A stretch of DNA of 64,000 nucleotides from Sphingomonas aerolata (GTDB taxonomy: Bacteria > Pseudomonadota > Alphaproteobacteria > Sphingomonadales > Sphingomonadaceae): the NCBI RefSeq assembly GCF_003046295.1, contig NZ_PZZN01000003.1, positions 248,001 to 312,000 on the forward strand, given 5' to 3'. This document shows positions 53,886 through 62,394 of the stretch, piece by piece. The stretch's first letter is position 1. Each line of letters begins with the position of its first letter. The position numbers and the translations under genes were made by a program. Under the pieces are notes generated by a model. The model saw only the letters and a list, made by a program, of their open reading frames with translations. It searched no databases and was not told where the DNA came from.

Positions 53886-55072
53886 TGCGCCGGATCGCGG
53901 TCGACCCGCGCGGCGACTGGCGCGAACGGGCCGACGCGATCGGGTTCGTCTATCACGGCACGGCGGTCGGCGACGCAATCGAACCCTATTGGGACGAGAG
54001 CGCCGCCTATGCCTTCACGCTGGCGGAGATCGAGGAGGATCTCGAACCCGCGGCCGAACAAATGCATGCGATGTGCCTCGAGCTGGTCGACGAGGTGGTG
54101 CGCGACCAGCAGCTGATGGAGCGGCTCGCGATCCCGCGCGAGCAGTGGAATTATGTCGCGGAAACGTGGCGGACGCGCCAGCCGTCGCTCTATGGCCGGT
54201 TCGACTTCGCCTATGACGGGACGGGCCCGGCCAAGCTCTACGAATATAATGCCGACACGCCGACATCGGTGTTCGAATGCGCGACGTTCCAGTGGATGTG
54301 GCTCGAGGACCTGCTCGCGAGCGGGGCGATGCCGGCGGGGACCGACCAGTTCAACAGCCTGTTCGACAAATTGCGCGAACGCTTCCGCGCGTTGTTCCCG
54401 AGCGGCGGCTTCGTCCATTTCGCAGCCGACGCGACCGCGATCGAGGACCGCCAGACCGTGCGGTTCTTCGAGGATCTGGCGAGCCAGGTCGGAATCGAGC
54501 CGAAGTTCGTCGAGATGAAGGATATCGGCCTTGCCGCGGATGGCCGGTTCGTCGATCCCGAGGGCTTCGAGGTGCAGGCGGCGTTCAAGCTCTATCCGTG
54601 GGAGTTCATGCTGCGCGAACCCTATGCGCCGAACCTGTCGCGCGCGGACGTGCGCTGGATCGAGCCCGCGTGGAAATCGATCCTGTCGAACAAGGGCATC
54701 CTGCCGCTGCTGTGGCAGCGGCATCCCGGGCACCCGAACCTGTTGCCGGCGTATTTCGACGGCGATCCGGCGGCGACAATCCTGGGGCCGCGCCATGTCC
54801 GCAAGCCGCTATTCTCGCGCGAGGGCGCCAATGTCGAGATCGTCGGCGGGGAGGGCTGCACGCCCGCCATTCTCGACCAGGGCTATGGTGCCGAAGGGGC
54901 GATCCTCCAGGCCTATGCGCCGCCGCCCATGTTCGACGGGCGGTATCCGGTGATCGGGGCGTGGATCGTCGGCAACGAAGCCGCGGGGATCGGCGTTCGG
55001 GAGGATGAGACGGTGGTGACGCGCAACATGGCGCGCTTCGTCCCGCATATCATCGAGGCGAATGATGACTGA
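53885..55072 (+). CDS. Glutathionylspermidine-synthase-like ATP-grasp ligase (YjfC-like)
   Basis: This 395-residue protein corresponds to the synthetase domain of Gsp synthase without an amidase. Visible blocks are RFDFAYDGTGPAKLYEYNAD followed by TPTSVFE, GGFVHFAADATAIEDRQTVR, FKLYPWEFMLREPYAPN, NKGILPLLWQRHPGHPNLLP and a late YPVIGAWIVGNEAAGIGVRE. They fit an ATP-grasp C-N ligase. True glutathionylspermidine activity has not, to my knowledge, been shown for the single-domain YjfC/YgiC branch, so the ligation partners are uncertain. The ankyrin gene overlaps its 3' end by 11 bases. Confidence 0.9.
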   Translation: MRRIAVDPRGDWRERADAIGFVYHGTAVGDAIEPYWDESAAYAFTLAEIEEDLEPAAEQMHAMCLELVDEVVRDQQLMERLAIPREQWNYVAETWRTRQPSLYGRFDFAYDGTGPAKLYEYNADTPTSVFECATFQWMWLEDLLASGAMPAGTDQFNSLFDKLRERFRALFPSGGFVHFAADATAIEDRQTVRFFEDLASQVGIEPKFVEMKDIGLAADGRFVDPEGFEVQAAFKLYPWEFMLREPYAPNLSRADVRWIEPAWKSILSNKGILPLLWQRHPGHPNLLPAYFDGDPAATILGPRHVRKPLFSREGANVEIVGGEGCTPAILDQGYGAEGAILQAYAPPPMFDGRYPVIGAWIVGNEAAGIGVREDETVVTRNMARFVPHIIEANDD

Positions 55073-55604
55073 CGTACGCGAGCTGCCCCCGTTGCCGCCG
55101 ATCGAGCGGCTGGTCGAACTGATGTTCGATGCCGCGCGGATGGGGCGGGACGAGATGATCCCCGCGCTGCTGCAGGCGGGGGTCGATATCGAGGTGACCG
55201 ATGCGCGGGGGTACACCCCGCTCGTGCTGGCGAGCTACAATGCGCAGGAGTCGACGACGCGGCTGCTGCTCGACGCGGGGGCGCGGGTCGATGGCGATCC
55301 GGCGAGCACCGCCAATACCGCGCTGATGGGGGTGTGCTTCAAGGGCTATACGCCGATCGCGCGGATGCTGATCGCGGCAGGGGCGGACGTGAACCGGCGC
55401 AACGGCGTCGGACAGACCGCGCTGATGATGGCGGCGTTGTTCAATCAGGGGGCGATCATCGACCTGCTGATCGAGCAGGGTGCGGACCCGGCGGTGGTCG
55501 ATGCGGCGGGGAACAGCGTGGCGTCGCTGGCGATGTCGCAGGGGAATGCGGCGCTGGCGGCGCGATTTGCCGAGGGTTCGCACGCGTCGGGATCCGCCGG
55601 CTGA
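55062..55604 (+). CDS. Ankyrin-repeat protein
   Basis: This 180-residue protein is mostly ankyrin repeats. Repeat-like units include DARGYTPLVLASYNAQESTT, NTALMGVCFKGYTPIARMLI with AAGADVNRRNG, and GQTALMMAALFNQGAIIDLL with IEQGADPAVVDAAGN. This gives about three to four repeats with short caps and no signal peptide. It overlaps the synthase gene by 11 bases, so it belongs to the plus arm of the yjf-type cassette and may be a binding partner of one of its proteins. The stop is followed after four bases by the second palindromic element. Confidence 0.9.
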   Translation: MMTDVRELPPLPPIERLVELMFDAARMGRDEMIPALLQAGVDIEVTDARGYTPLVLASYNAQESTTRLLLDAGARVDGDPASTANTALMGVCFKGYTPIARMLIAAGADVNRRNGVGQTALMMAALFNQGAIIDLLIEQGADPAVVDAAGNSVASLAMSQGNAALAARFAEGSHASGSAG

Positions 55605-55608
55605 ACGT

Positions 55609-55689
55609 CGTCATCCTGACGAAAGTCAGGATCCAGAGCCATGAAGGTGCCGCCCGTTACTCTGGATCCTGACTTTCGTCAGGATGACG
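55609..55689. repeat. Palindromic REP-like element, copy 2
   Basis: Arms at 55609-55636 and 55662-55689 are identical to those of copy 1, with a 25-base, partly different centre. It lies between the convergent ankyrin and trhO genes, where it could serve as a bidirectional terminator. Together with copy 1 it brackets the DUF2170-pspA-synthase-ankyrin operon. Confidence 0.93.
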
Positions 55690-55704
55690 GGAAGGGGTGT
55701 GCGT

Positions 55705-55730
55705 CCGGACTTTATCAGGATGACGGAGTG
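55705..55730. repeat. Degenerate REP half-unit overlapping the trhO 3' end
   Basis: This stretch matches the right arm of the palindromic element and its flank in copy 1 (tcaggatgacggagtg) with several changes on the left. On the minus strand it supplies the last codons and the stop of trhO. It looks like a decayed single arm left beside copy 2. Confidence 0.7.
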
Positions 55731-56737
55731 TGGCCCTCGTTATCCGCGTGCGTCTGCGGGAGGACCGCGCCGACGTGCGTCTGGCCGCGGGCTTCGGCGA
55801 GGCGCATCTGGCGTTCGCGTTCGGCATAGCCGGCGCGCTGGGTCGCGTCGCGGGCGTCGTGGCAGGCGGGGCAGCTGATCCCCTCGACATAGAGCGGCGA
55901 GGCGCGGTCGGCGGGGCTGACGGGCATGCGGCAGGCGTGGCACAGGCCGTGCGTGCCGGGGGCGAGGCCGTGGCCGACCGCGACGCGCTGATCGAAGACG
56001 AAGCATTCGCCTTCCCACAGGCTCTCGGCCTCGGGCACGGTCTCGAGATATTTGAGGATGCCGCCCTTCAGGTGATAGACCTCGTCCAACCCTTCCGCTT
56101 TCAGGAACGCGGTCGACTTCTCGCAGCGGATCCCGCCGGTGCAGAACATCGCGATCTTCGGCGGCGGGCCGTCGCCGACGAGTTGGTCGCGGTGCTCGCG
56201 GAACCAGGCGGGGAAGTCGCGGAAGCTGCGCGTCTTCGGGTCGATCGCGCCTGCAAAGCTGCCGACCGCGACCTCATAATCGTTGCGCGTGTCGATCACG
56301 ATCGTGTCCGGATCGGCGATCAGCGCGTTCCAGTCGCCGGGCTCGACATAGCGGCCGACATCGCCGAGCGGGTCGATATCGGGCTGGCCCATCGTCACGA
56401 TCTCGCGCTTGAGGCGGACCTTCATGCGGTGGAAGGGCATCGTTTCGGCGCGCGAATCCTTGACGTCGAGCGTGGCACAGCCGGGCAGCGCGCGGATATG
56501 CGCGAGGACGGTGTCGATCGCCGCGTCGGTCCCCGCGATCGTGCCGTTGATCCCCTCGGCTGCGAGCAGCAGCGTGCCCTTCACGCCTTGCGCGCAACAC
56601 AGGGCGGCGAGCGGCGGCTTGATCGCGGCGATGTCGGCAAACGGCGTGAAGCGATAGAGCGCGGCGACGCGGACCGGTCCGAGGGACTCAGGGTGGCTCG
56701 CCAGAAGATCGGCGGCGGGTAAGGGGTCGGCAGGCAT
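55715..56737 (-). CDS. trhO: tRNA uridine(34) hydroxylase (rhodanese-like)
   Basis: This 340-residue UPF0176/YceA-family enzyme forms 5-hydroxyuridine at tRNA position 34. The N-terminal domain has [19 protein letters not shown]. The rhodanese domain has [20 protein letters not shown] and the active Cys loop [20 protein letters not shown]. The C-terminal part has two CxxC pairs ([14 protein letters not shown]), which may bind a metal. The last residues (GHTPSS) and stop are encoded by a degenerate repeat, so the C-terminus may differ from relatives. ATG 56737 begins [11 protein letters not shown]. Confidence 0.94.
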   Translation of the reverse strand: MPADPLPAADLLASHPESLGPVRVAALYRFTPFADIAAIKPPLAALCCAQGVKGTLLLAAEGINGTIAGTDAAIDTVLAHIRALPGCATLDVKDSRAETMPFHRMKVRLKREIVTMGQPDIDPLGDVGRYVEPGDWNALIADPDTIVIDTRNDYEVAVGSFAGAIDPKTRSFRDFPAWFREHRDQLVGDGPPPKIAMFCTGGIRCEKSTAFLKAEGLDEVYHLKGGILKYLETVPEAESLWEGECFVFDQRVAVGHGLAPGTHGLCHACRMPVSPADRASPLYVEGISCPACHDARDATQRAGYAERERQMRLAEARGQTHVGAVLPQTHADNEGHTPSS

Positions 56738-56775
56738 GGGCAGGACGGTCCGGATCGAAGATGGCGCCGCCGCTG

Positions 56776-57447
56776 TTACGCCAAGTCGGAGTAGGTGGCG
56801 AGCAGGGTTTCGGTCCGCGCAAGGCCCGTCGCGGTGAGCTGGATCACGCCCGTGCTGCAGTCGGGGCGTTCGACCAGGCCCTTTTCGGCGAGCGCGCCGA
56901 TCCAGCGGTGCGTGCGCGGCAGATCGAGCAGAGCGAGCGCGCCCAGCGTCGTCGCATCAATCATCCGGCCCTCGGCCTCGGCGAGATAGATCTGCACCAG
57001 CACGAGCCAGGCATGATCGCCGAACAGGTCGTCGCCGAGTTGCTCGCGTCGTCGGTGCAGGCTCCGGTCGACCTTCAGCGCGACCTGCCAGAGCCGTTCG
57101 GGCATGACGACGTCGGGCACCGCGGTGAGCGCCTTGGCTTGCGGGAGGTAGAGCGTGCCGACGAGCCGGCCGGCCTCGAGCCCGCGGTCGAGCCGCGAGA
57201 CATGGACGTCGACCCACACCGCGGCACCGCCGGGCTGGAGATAGCGCTTGCGGATGCAGACCGGGCCCGCGCCGGGGGCGAGCATGGTGACCCGATCGAT
57301 GTTGCGGACGCGGTCGTCCGGGTGGGTGACGTCGGCATAGGACCGCCCGACGAGTTCGCTAAGCGGCCGTTGCAGCAGGTCCTCGACGGTCTGGTCCATC
57401 GTCAGTAGCAGACCGTTCGGGTCCGACAGGGAATGGCCGACGAGCAT
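56776..57447 (-). CDS. PAS-domain/winged-helix regulator-like protein
   Basis: The 223 residues divide into an N-terminal PAS fold (about residues 8-110; [20 protein letters not shown] and [20 protein letters not shown] are typical) and a C-terminal helical part. The latter resembles a MarR-like winged helix ([48 protein letters not shown]). There is no kinase or output enzyme. It therefore looks like a one-component sensor that joins PAS to DNA binding, an uncommon pairing. I took ATG 57447; a GTG 48 bases upstream would add MIAPYLNGGLQRTSAS. It starts 78 bases after the convergently placed reductase gene ends. Confidence 0.8.
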   Translation of the reverse strand: MLVGHSLSDPNGLLLTMDQTVEDLLQRPLSELVGRSYADVTHPDDRVRNIDRVTMLAPGAGPVCIRKRYLQPGGAAVWVDVHVSRLDRGLEAGRLVGTLYLPQAKALTAVPDVVMPERLWQVALKVDRSLHRRREQLGDDLFGDHAWLVLVQIYLAEAEGRMIDATTLGALALLDLPRTHRWIGALAEKGLVERPDCSTGVIQLTATGLARTETLLATYSDLA

Positions 57448-57525
57448 CGAGGCGGAAGTCCTTTGTAATCCCCCGTTCAGATAGGGCGCGATCACCCTTG
57501 TATCAAATGTTTACGCCGCGATCGC

Positions 57526-58683
57526 TCAGCTGGGGACGAAGGTCAGCCCGGCATGCGCGATAAGCCGGTCGCGCAGTTTGGCGCCCATCAGCGCGCCCGG
57601 CGTCCAGATGCCGCCATCGCCCGCGACATCGCGCACGAGGCAGATCGCCGCCTCCGCGATCATCTTGCTGGTCGATCCATAGCCCGGGTCGCGGTCGCCC
57701 GTCACGACCGTGTCGATGCGGCTGCCATCGGGCATGATCCCTGCGAACAGCAGGTCGTAATGGCCTTCATCGCGTTCGGCCTTGGAGGGGCCTTCGCCGG
57801 GCTTCGGGCCCTTGTCGCCGGCGAACGGATTGAACTTCGCGATCGCCTCGGCCGCGGCCTTGCCCATGTCGCCGAGCCCCGCGACCATCATCTCGTCATA
57901 GACGAAGTCCGCGCCATAGGCCTCGCCGAGCAGGAAATTCGTGCGGTGGACGTTCTTCGTGTTGATCGGCGCCATCACGAACGGTGCGACCCAGGTCTGG
58001 AGCGTCGAGTCATATTCGGGGAGCAGCCCGGTCGGCTGATGCGGCCCGGTGAAGCCGGGGGTGAGTGCGAACGGGCTGGTCAGCAGCTTGACGAGGCCGG
58101 GATCGCGCGCGGCGGCGGCGAGCGTCGCCTTGAGGCTGGCCGCCGTGCCGCCGGAGAAGGTGCCCTTCATCGTCCGGACGCGGCCCTTCACGCGCGGCGC
58201 AGGACTGCCGTAGCGTGCCTTGGCCGCCTCCTGGAGCGTGAGGACGCCGAGATCGAACGGGATGCTGTCGAAGCCGCAGGAGAAGACGATCCGGGCGCCG
58301 GTGCGCGTGGCCTCCCCCTCGTGCGCGTCGATCATGTGCCGCATCCAGGCGGGCTCGCCGCACAGGTCGACATAGGCGGTGCCCGTTGCGGCGCAGGCAG
58401 CGACGAGATCGGAGCCGTAGAGCTGGTAGGGCCCGACGGTCGAGATCACGACGGTGGCACGCTCGACCATCGCGCGCAGGCTTGTCGGATCGGCCGAGTC
58501 GGCGGTGATGAGGGGCGTGTCGGCTGGCGCGCCGATCAGGTCGCGAACTTCCCCCAGCTTGGCGCGCGACCGCCCGGCCATCGCCCAGGTCAGGCCGGTC
58601 GGATAGGCCTGGACCAGATATTCGGCGACCAGCCGGCCGGTGAAGCCGGTCGCGCCATAGATGACGATGTCGAAGTCGCGCAT
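57526..58683 (-). CDS. Saccharopine dehydrogenase-like NADP-binding reductase
   Basis: This 385-residue protein has an N-terminal Rossmann fold (DIVIYGATGFTGRLVAEYLV, WAMAGRSRAKLGEV, VVISTVGPYQLYGSDLVAAC) and the family block DLCGEPAWMRHMIDAHEGEA with SCGFDSIPFDLG. It resembles trans-acting enoyl reductase/SCCPDH proteins more than lysine-pathway saccharopine dehydrogenase. It may reduce a lipid or polyketide double bond; the substrate is unknown. ATG 58683 has gggag six bases upstream; an ATG two codons earlier is possible. It is divergent from the TfoX-like gene. Confidence 0.88.
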   Translation of the reverse strand: MRDFDIVIYGATGFTGRLVAEYLVQAYPTGLTWAMAGRSRAKLGEVRDLIGAPADTPLITADSADPTSLRAMVERATVVISTVGPYQLYGSDLVAACAATGTAYVDLCGEPAWMRHMIDAHEGEATRTGARIVFSCGFDSIPFDLGVLTLQEAAKARYGSPAPRVKGRVRTMKGTFSGGTAASLKATLAAAARDPGLVKLLTSPFALTPGFTGPHQPTGLLPEYDSTLQTWVAPFVMAPINTKNVHRTNFLLGEAYGADFVYDEMMVAGLGDMGKAAAEAIAKFNPFAGDKGPKPGEGPSKAERDEGHYDLLFAGIMPDGSRIDTVVTGDRDPGYGSTSKMIAEAAICLVRDVAGDGGIWTPGALMGAKLRDRLIAHAGLTFVPS

Positions 58684-58784
58684 GTCCATCTCCCGTTTTG
58701 CCGCGGTTCTGCCCCGGCCGGCGGCGCCTCGCAAGCGAAACGCCGCGTCTCGTCAAGGCGGGACGGATCTGTCAGGATCGCGCA

Positions 58785-59135
58785 ATGGCATCCGATCCGA
58801 GCATCGTCGCGTTCATCGTCGAGCAGATCGCCGCCGCGGGCGAGGTCGCCGCGCGGCCGATGTTCGGCGAATATGGCGTCTATTGCGACGGGCGGATGGT
58901 CGCGCTGGTCTGCGACGACCGGCTGTTCCTCAAGCCGACCCCGGGCGGGCGCGCGTTCGCGGGCAGCGACGGCGCGGCGATCGAGGAGGCATCGTCCTAT
59001 CCGGGGGCGAAACCCTGTCTGGTGATCGACGCGGATCGCTGGGACGATGCCGACTGGATGGCCGAGATCGTCCGGATCTCGGCCGCCGAGCTGCCGCTGC
59101 CCAAGCCCAGGCGGGCGAAATCGCCGAAGGGCTAG
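58785..59135 (+). CDS. TfoX N-terminal-domain protein
   Basis: This 116-residue protein contains only the TfoX/Sxy N-terminal domain (ARPMFGEYGVYCDGRMVALV, DDRLFLKPTPGGRAF, YPGAKPCLVIDADRWDD) and a basic tail (KPRRAKSPKG). Full TfoX regulators of competence also have a C-terminal domain, missing here. Such short forms are common and of unknown role. ATG 58785 has aggat upstream. It converges on the ABC transporter gene with a 4-base overlap. Confidence 0.88.
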   Translation: MASDPSIVAFIVEQIAAAGEVAARPMFGEYGVYCDGRMVALVCDDRLFLKPTPGGRAFAGSDGAAIEEASSYPGAKPCLVIDADRWDDADWMAEIVRISAAELPLPKPRRAKSPKG

Positions 59136-60907
59136 GCCGCGTCGTTGAACTGCAGGCTCGCGAGCCGTGCATAGAGGCCGCTGTTGGTCATCAGCGCCCC
59201 GTGCGAGCCCTCCTCGACGATCTGACCGTCGTTCATCACGATGATCCGTTCGGCGGCGCGGACGGTTGCGAGGCGGTGCGCGATGACGAGCGTGGTGCGG
59301 TTCGCCATGAGCCGTTCGAGCGCCTCCTGGACGAGCCGTTCGCTCTCCGCGTCGAGCGCGCTGGTCGCCTCGTCGAGCAGCAGGATCGGGGCGTCGCGGA
59401 GCAGCGCGCGCGCGATCGTCACGCGCTGGCGCTGACCCCCCGACAGCCGCGCGCCGCCCTCGCCGAGGAAGGTGTCGAGTCCTTCGGGCAGCTTGCGGAG
59501 GAATTCGGCGGCGTTGGCGGCCTCGGCGGCGGCCCAGAGCTGCTCGTCGGTCGCGGTCCAGTCGCCATAGCGGAGATTGTCGCGCGCCGAGGCGCCGAAG
59601 ATCACCGTTTCCTGCGGCACCATCGCGATCCGGGCGCGGACCGCGGCGGGATCGGCATCGCGCAGGTCGACGCCGTCGAGCGTCACGCGGCCCGCATCGG
59701 GATCGTAGAAGCGCTGGACGAGCTGGAACAAGGTGGTCTTGCCCGCGCCCGAGGGGCCGACGACCGCGACCGTCTCGCCCGGCCTGATGTCGAGCGAGAA
59801 GCCGTTGAGCGCGGCGACGTCGCGGCGGGTGGGGTAATGGAACCGGACGCCCTCGAAGGCGAGCGCACCGCGCGACGGCTGCGGCAGCGCGACGGGCACG
59901 GCGGGCGGCGCGATCTCGGGCGTCTCGCGGAGCAGTTCGGACAGCCGTCCGGCGGCACCCGCGCCGCGCAGCAGATCGCCGTAAACCTCGGTCAGCGCCC
60001 CGAACGCGCCCGCGACGATGCCGCCGGTGAGGACGAAGGCGGCGATCGCGCCGCCGCTGATCCGCCCGGCGGCGACGTCGACCGCGCCTTCCCACAGCAC
60101 CAGCGTGATCGAGCCGAACAGCAGTCCGATGACGATCGCGGTCATGATCGCGCGCAACAGGATCCGCGCACGCGCCGCGGCAAAGGTCGCGCGCACCGCG
60201 TCACCGAAGCGGGTCGCCTCGCGGTCTTCCTGCCCGAACGCCTGCACGACCTTCATCGCGCCGAGCGTCTCGGTGGCGATCGAGCCGACATCGGCGACGC
60301 GGTCCTGCGAGGTGCGCGAATAATTGCGGACGCGCTTGCCGAGCAGCGCGATCGGCAGGACGATCAGGGGGATGCCGATCATCAGCAGACCGGCGAGCTT
60401 GGGCGAGATCGCGAACAGATAGATCAGCCCGCCGACCCCGGTGAAGGTGTTGCGCAGCGCGATCGAGACGGTGCTGCCGACGACCTGGTCGATCAGCGCG
60501 GTGTCCGAGGTCAGCCGCGAGGCGATCTCCGACGGGCGATTTTCCTCGAAGAAGCGCGGTGTCAGGGTGAGCAGGTGACGCTGGACCGTGGTGCGGATGT
60601 CCGCGACGACTCGTTCGCCGAGCCACGACACATAGTAGAAGCGCACCGCGGTCGCGACCGCGAGCACGACGACGATCATCAGCAGGTAATGGAATGAGGT
60701 CCCGACCGATCCGCTCGCGCCCGGGCCGAAGCCGCGGTCGATCACGCGCTTGAAGCCGTAGGGTATGCCGATCGTCGCGGCCGAGGTGGTTACCAGCGCG
60801 AGTCCCGCAAAGGTGATCTGGCGCGGGTAGTTCGCGGCGTGTCGCCACACCATTGCAAGGTCGCCGATCCGGCGGGGCGTCTTTTCGTCGAGTATCGGCT
60901 TGGCCAT
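59132..60907 (-). CDS. MsbA-type ABC exporter (fused permease-ATPase)
   Basis: This 591-residue half-transporter has an N-terminal six-segment membrane domain (ITFAGLALVTTSAATIGIPY, YLLMIVVVLAVATAVRFYYV) and a C-terminal ATPase with Walker A VVGPSGAGKTTLFQLVQRFY, signature LSGGQRQRVTIARALL, Walker B ILLLDEATSALDAESE and the switch His in LVIAHRLATVRAAERI. It should dimerise and export lipids or hydrophobic compounds. ATG 60907 (MAKPILDEKTPRRIGDL) is preferred, as the frame extends upstream into low-complexity residues. No partner or drug-regulator gene identifies the cargo. Confidence 0.92.
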   Translation of the reverse strand: MAKPILDEKTPRRIGDLAMVWRHAANYPRQITFAGLALVTTSAATIGIPYGFKRVIDRGFGPGASGSVGTSFHYLLMIVVVLAVATAVRFYYVSWLGERVVADIRTTVQRHLLTLTPRFFEENRPSEIASRLTSDTALIDQVVGSTVSIALRNTFTGVGGLIYLFAISPKLAGLLMIGIPLIVLPIALLGKRVRNYSRTSQDRVADVGSIATETLGAMKVVQAFGQEDREATRFGDAVRATFAAARARILLRAIMTAIVIGLLFGSITLVLWEGAVDVAAGRISGGAIAAFVLTGGIVAGAFGALTEVYGDLLRGAGAAGRLSELLRETPEIAPPAVPVALPQPSRGALAFEGVRFHYPTRRDVAALNGFSLDIRPGETVAVVGPSGAGKTTLFQLVQRFYDPDAGRVTLDGVDLRDADPAAVRARIAMVPQETVIFGASARDNLRYGDWTATDEQLWAAAEAANAAEFLRKLPEGLDTFLGEGGARLSGGQRQRVTIARALLRDAPILLLDEATSALDAESERLVQEALERLMANRTTLVIAHRLATVRAAERIIVMNDGQIVEEGSHGALMTNSGLYARLASLQFNDAA

Positions 60908-61092
60908 GGCGGATCGCCTAGCAGCGGCGGGGGTCACGCTCAACGGCAACCGCATGACGGCCGGGACGTTGAACGAGCAGGACGCGCACGGGATTGGGAC
61001 ACGCGCGCGCCTGCGTCCCGGCAATGCTCTGTTGCGCGGCAGCATAATTGCGTTACGGAAATGTTAACCCCTTTTGGGGTAGAGGATACCGA

Positions 61093-62325
61093 ATGCTCTA
61101 CGATGCCTATGAATTTCAGCGGTCGATGATGGCAGGTGCCAGCAGAATGGCCAGTTTCGGGGCGGGAATGCTGAACAATCCAGCAAACCCATTCGCCTAT
61201 TTGGGCGGCGGCGCGGTCGTCGGATCGGCGCTGGAGGTGTTCGCGCACGTCAATGCGACTCGCGGGAAGCCGGCGTTCGGCCTCGACCACACGATCATCG
61301 ACGGACGCGAATTCGCGGTCCGTGAGGAGATCGTGCTGCGCAAGGATTTCGGCCAGCTCAAGCGGTTCGTGCGGGAGGGCGTCGAGGGCGGCCCCAAGCT
61401 GCTGATCGTCGCGCCGATGTCAGGGCATTATGCGACTCTGCTGCGCGGCACGGTCGAGCGGATGCTGCCGTTCGCCGATGTGTACATCACCGACTGGCGT
61501 GACGCGCGCAGCGTGCCGCTGTCCGCCGGACGGTTCGATCTCGACGATTATATCGACTATGTGATCGCGTTCCTCGAGACGATCGGCGCGAACGAGGGGC
61601 AGGGCGGTACGCATATGCTGGCAGTCTGCCAGCCGTCGGTGCCCTGCTATGCCGCCGCGGCGCTGATGAGCGCGGACGGCAATCCGTGCCGGCCGAAGAC
61701 GCTGACGCTGATGGGCGGGCCGGTCGATACGCGCGAGGCGCCGACCGCGGTCAACACGCTGGCGACCGAGCGTCCGCATACGTGGTTCGAACAGAATGTC
61801 ATCGCGACGGTGCCTGCGAATTATCCGGGCGCGGGGCGCAAGGTCTATCCGGGCTTCCTGCAGCTTGCCGGTTTCATGTCGATGAACCTCGGCAACCACA
61901 TGGTCTCGCACTGGGAAATGTATAAGCATCTCGTCCAGGGCGACGGCGAGAGCGCGATGGCAAGCAAGGGGTTCTACGAGGAATATCGCTCGGTCTGCGA
62001 CATGACCGCCGAATTCTATCTGCAGACGATCGACGTGGTGTTCCAGACCCACGCGCTGCCGCGCGGCCTGCTGACGCACCGCGGACGGCCGGTCGATCCG
62101 GCGGCGATCACCGATATCGGCCTGCTGGCGATCGAGGGCGAGCGCGACGATATTTCTGGGCTGGGGCAGACCAAGGCGGCGCTGTCGCTGGCGACGGCTC
62201 TTCCCGACGAAAAGAAGCGGTATCTGATTGCCGAGGGGGCCGGCCATTACGGGATCTTCAACGGCTCGCGCTGGCGCAACACGATCGCGCCGGTTGTCGA
62301 GGAGTTCATCACCGCGAACGGATAA
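61093..62325 (+). CDS. phaZ: Intracellular polyhydroxyalkanoate depolymerase
   Basis: This 410-residue PHB depolymerase of the short-chain, intracellular type has no signal peptide. The N-terminus MLYDAYEFQRSMMAG is typical. The motifs LLIVAPMSGHYATLLRGTVE, VYITDWRDARSVPLSAGRFD and the C-terminal LIAEGAGHYGIFNGSRWR with the catalytic His follow. The nucleophile appears to be the Cys of LAVCQPSVPCYAAAALM, as in other PhaZ depolymerases. ATG 61093 has agagg seven bases away; an upstream in-frame start is less likely. It ends at a strong hairpin. Confidence 0.93.
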   Translation: MLYDAYEFQRSMMAGASRMASFGAGMLNNPANPFAYLGGGAVVGSALEVFAHVNATRGKPAFGLDHTIIDGREFAVREEIVLRKDFGQLKRFVREGVEGGPKLLIVAPMSGHYATLLRGTVERMLPFADVYITDWRDARSVPLSAGRFDLDDYIDYVIAFLETIGANEGQGGTHMLAVCQPSVPCYAAAALMSADGNPCRPKTLTLMGGPVDTREAPTAVNTLATERPHTWFEQNVIATVPANYPGAGRKVYPGFLQLAGFMSMNLGNHMVSHWEMYKHLVQGDGESAMASKGFYEEYRSVCDMTAEFYLQTIDVVFQTHALPRGLLTHRGRPVDPAAITDIGLLAIEGERDDISGLGQTKAALSLATALPDEKKRYLIAEGAGHYGIFNGSRWRNTIAPVVEEFITANG

Positions 62326-62346
62326 GGAGCCGCCCGTATAAGGGTC

Positions 62347-62384
62347 GATCGCGACCGCCGGTCCTGAAACCGGCGGTCGCGATC
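62347..62384. terminator. Bidirectional terminator-like hairpin, phaZ/stress protein
   Basis: A perfect 16-bp stem pairs 62347-62362 with 62369-62384 around a 6-base loop (cctgaa), in the 69-base gap between convergent phaZ and the flavin-binding gene. It is the most stable simple hairpin I saw in the window. Confidence 0.8.
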
Positions 62385-62394
62385 GGTATCTGGG

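Noticed and set aside
52459..55730. Repeats at 52.5 and 55.6 kb as a CRISPR array
   Set aside because: There are only two full copies 3 kb apart, each a large inverted repeat, and no regular spacers or cas genes.
57526..58683. Lysine-pathway saccharopine dehydrogenase
   Set aside because: The Rossmann start and the CGEPAW block fit the trans-acting enoyl-reductase-like branch, and no lysine-pathway genes adjoin.
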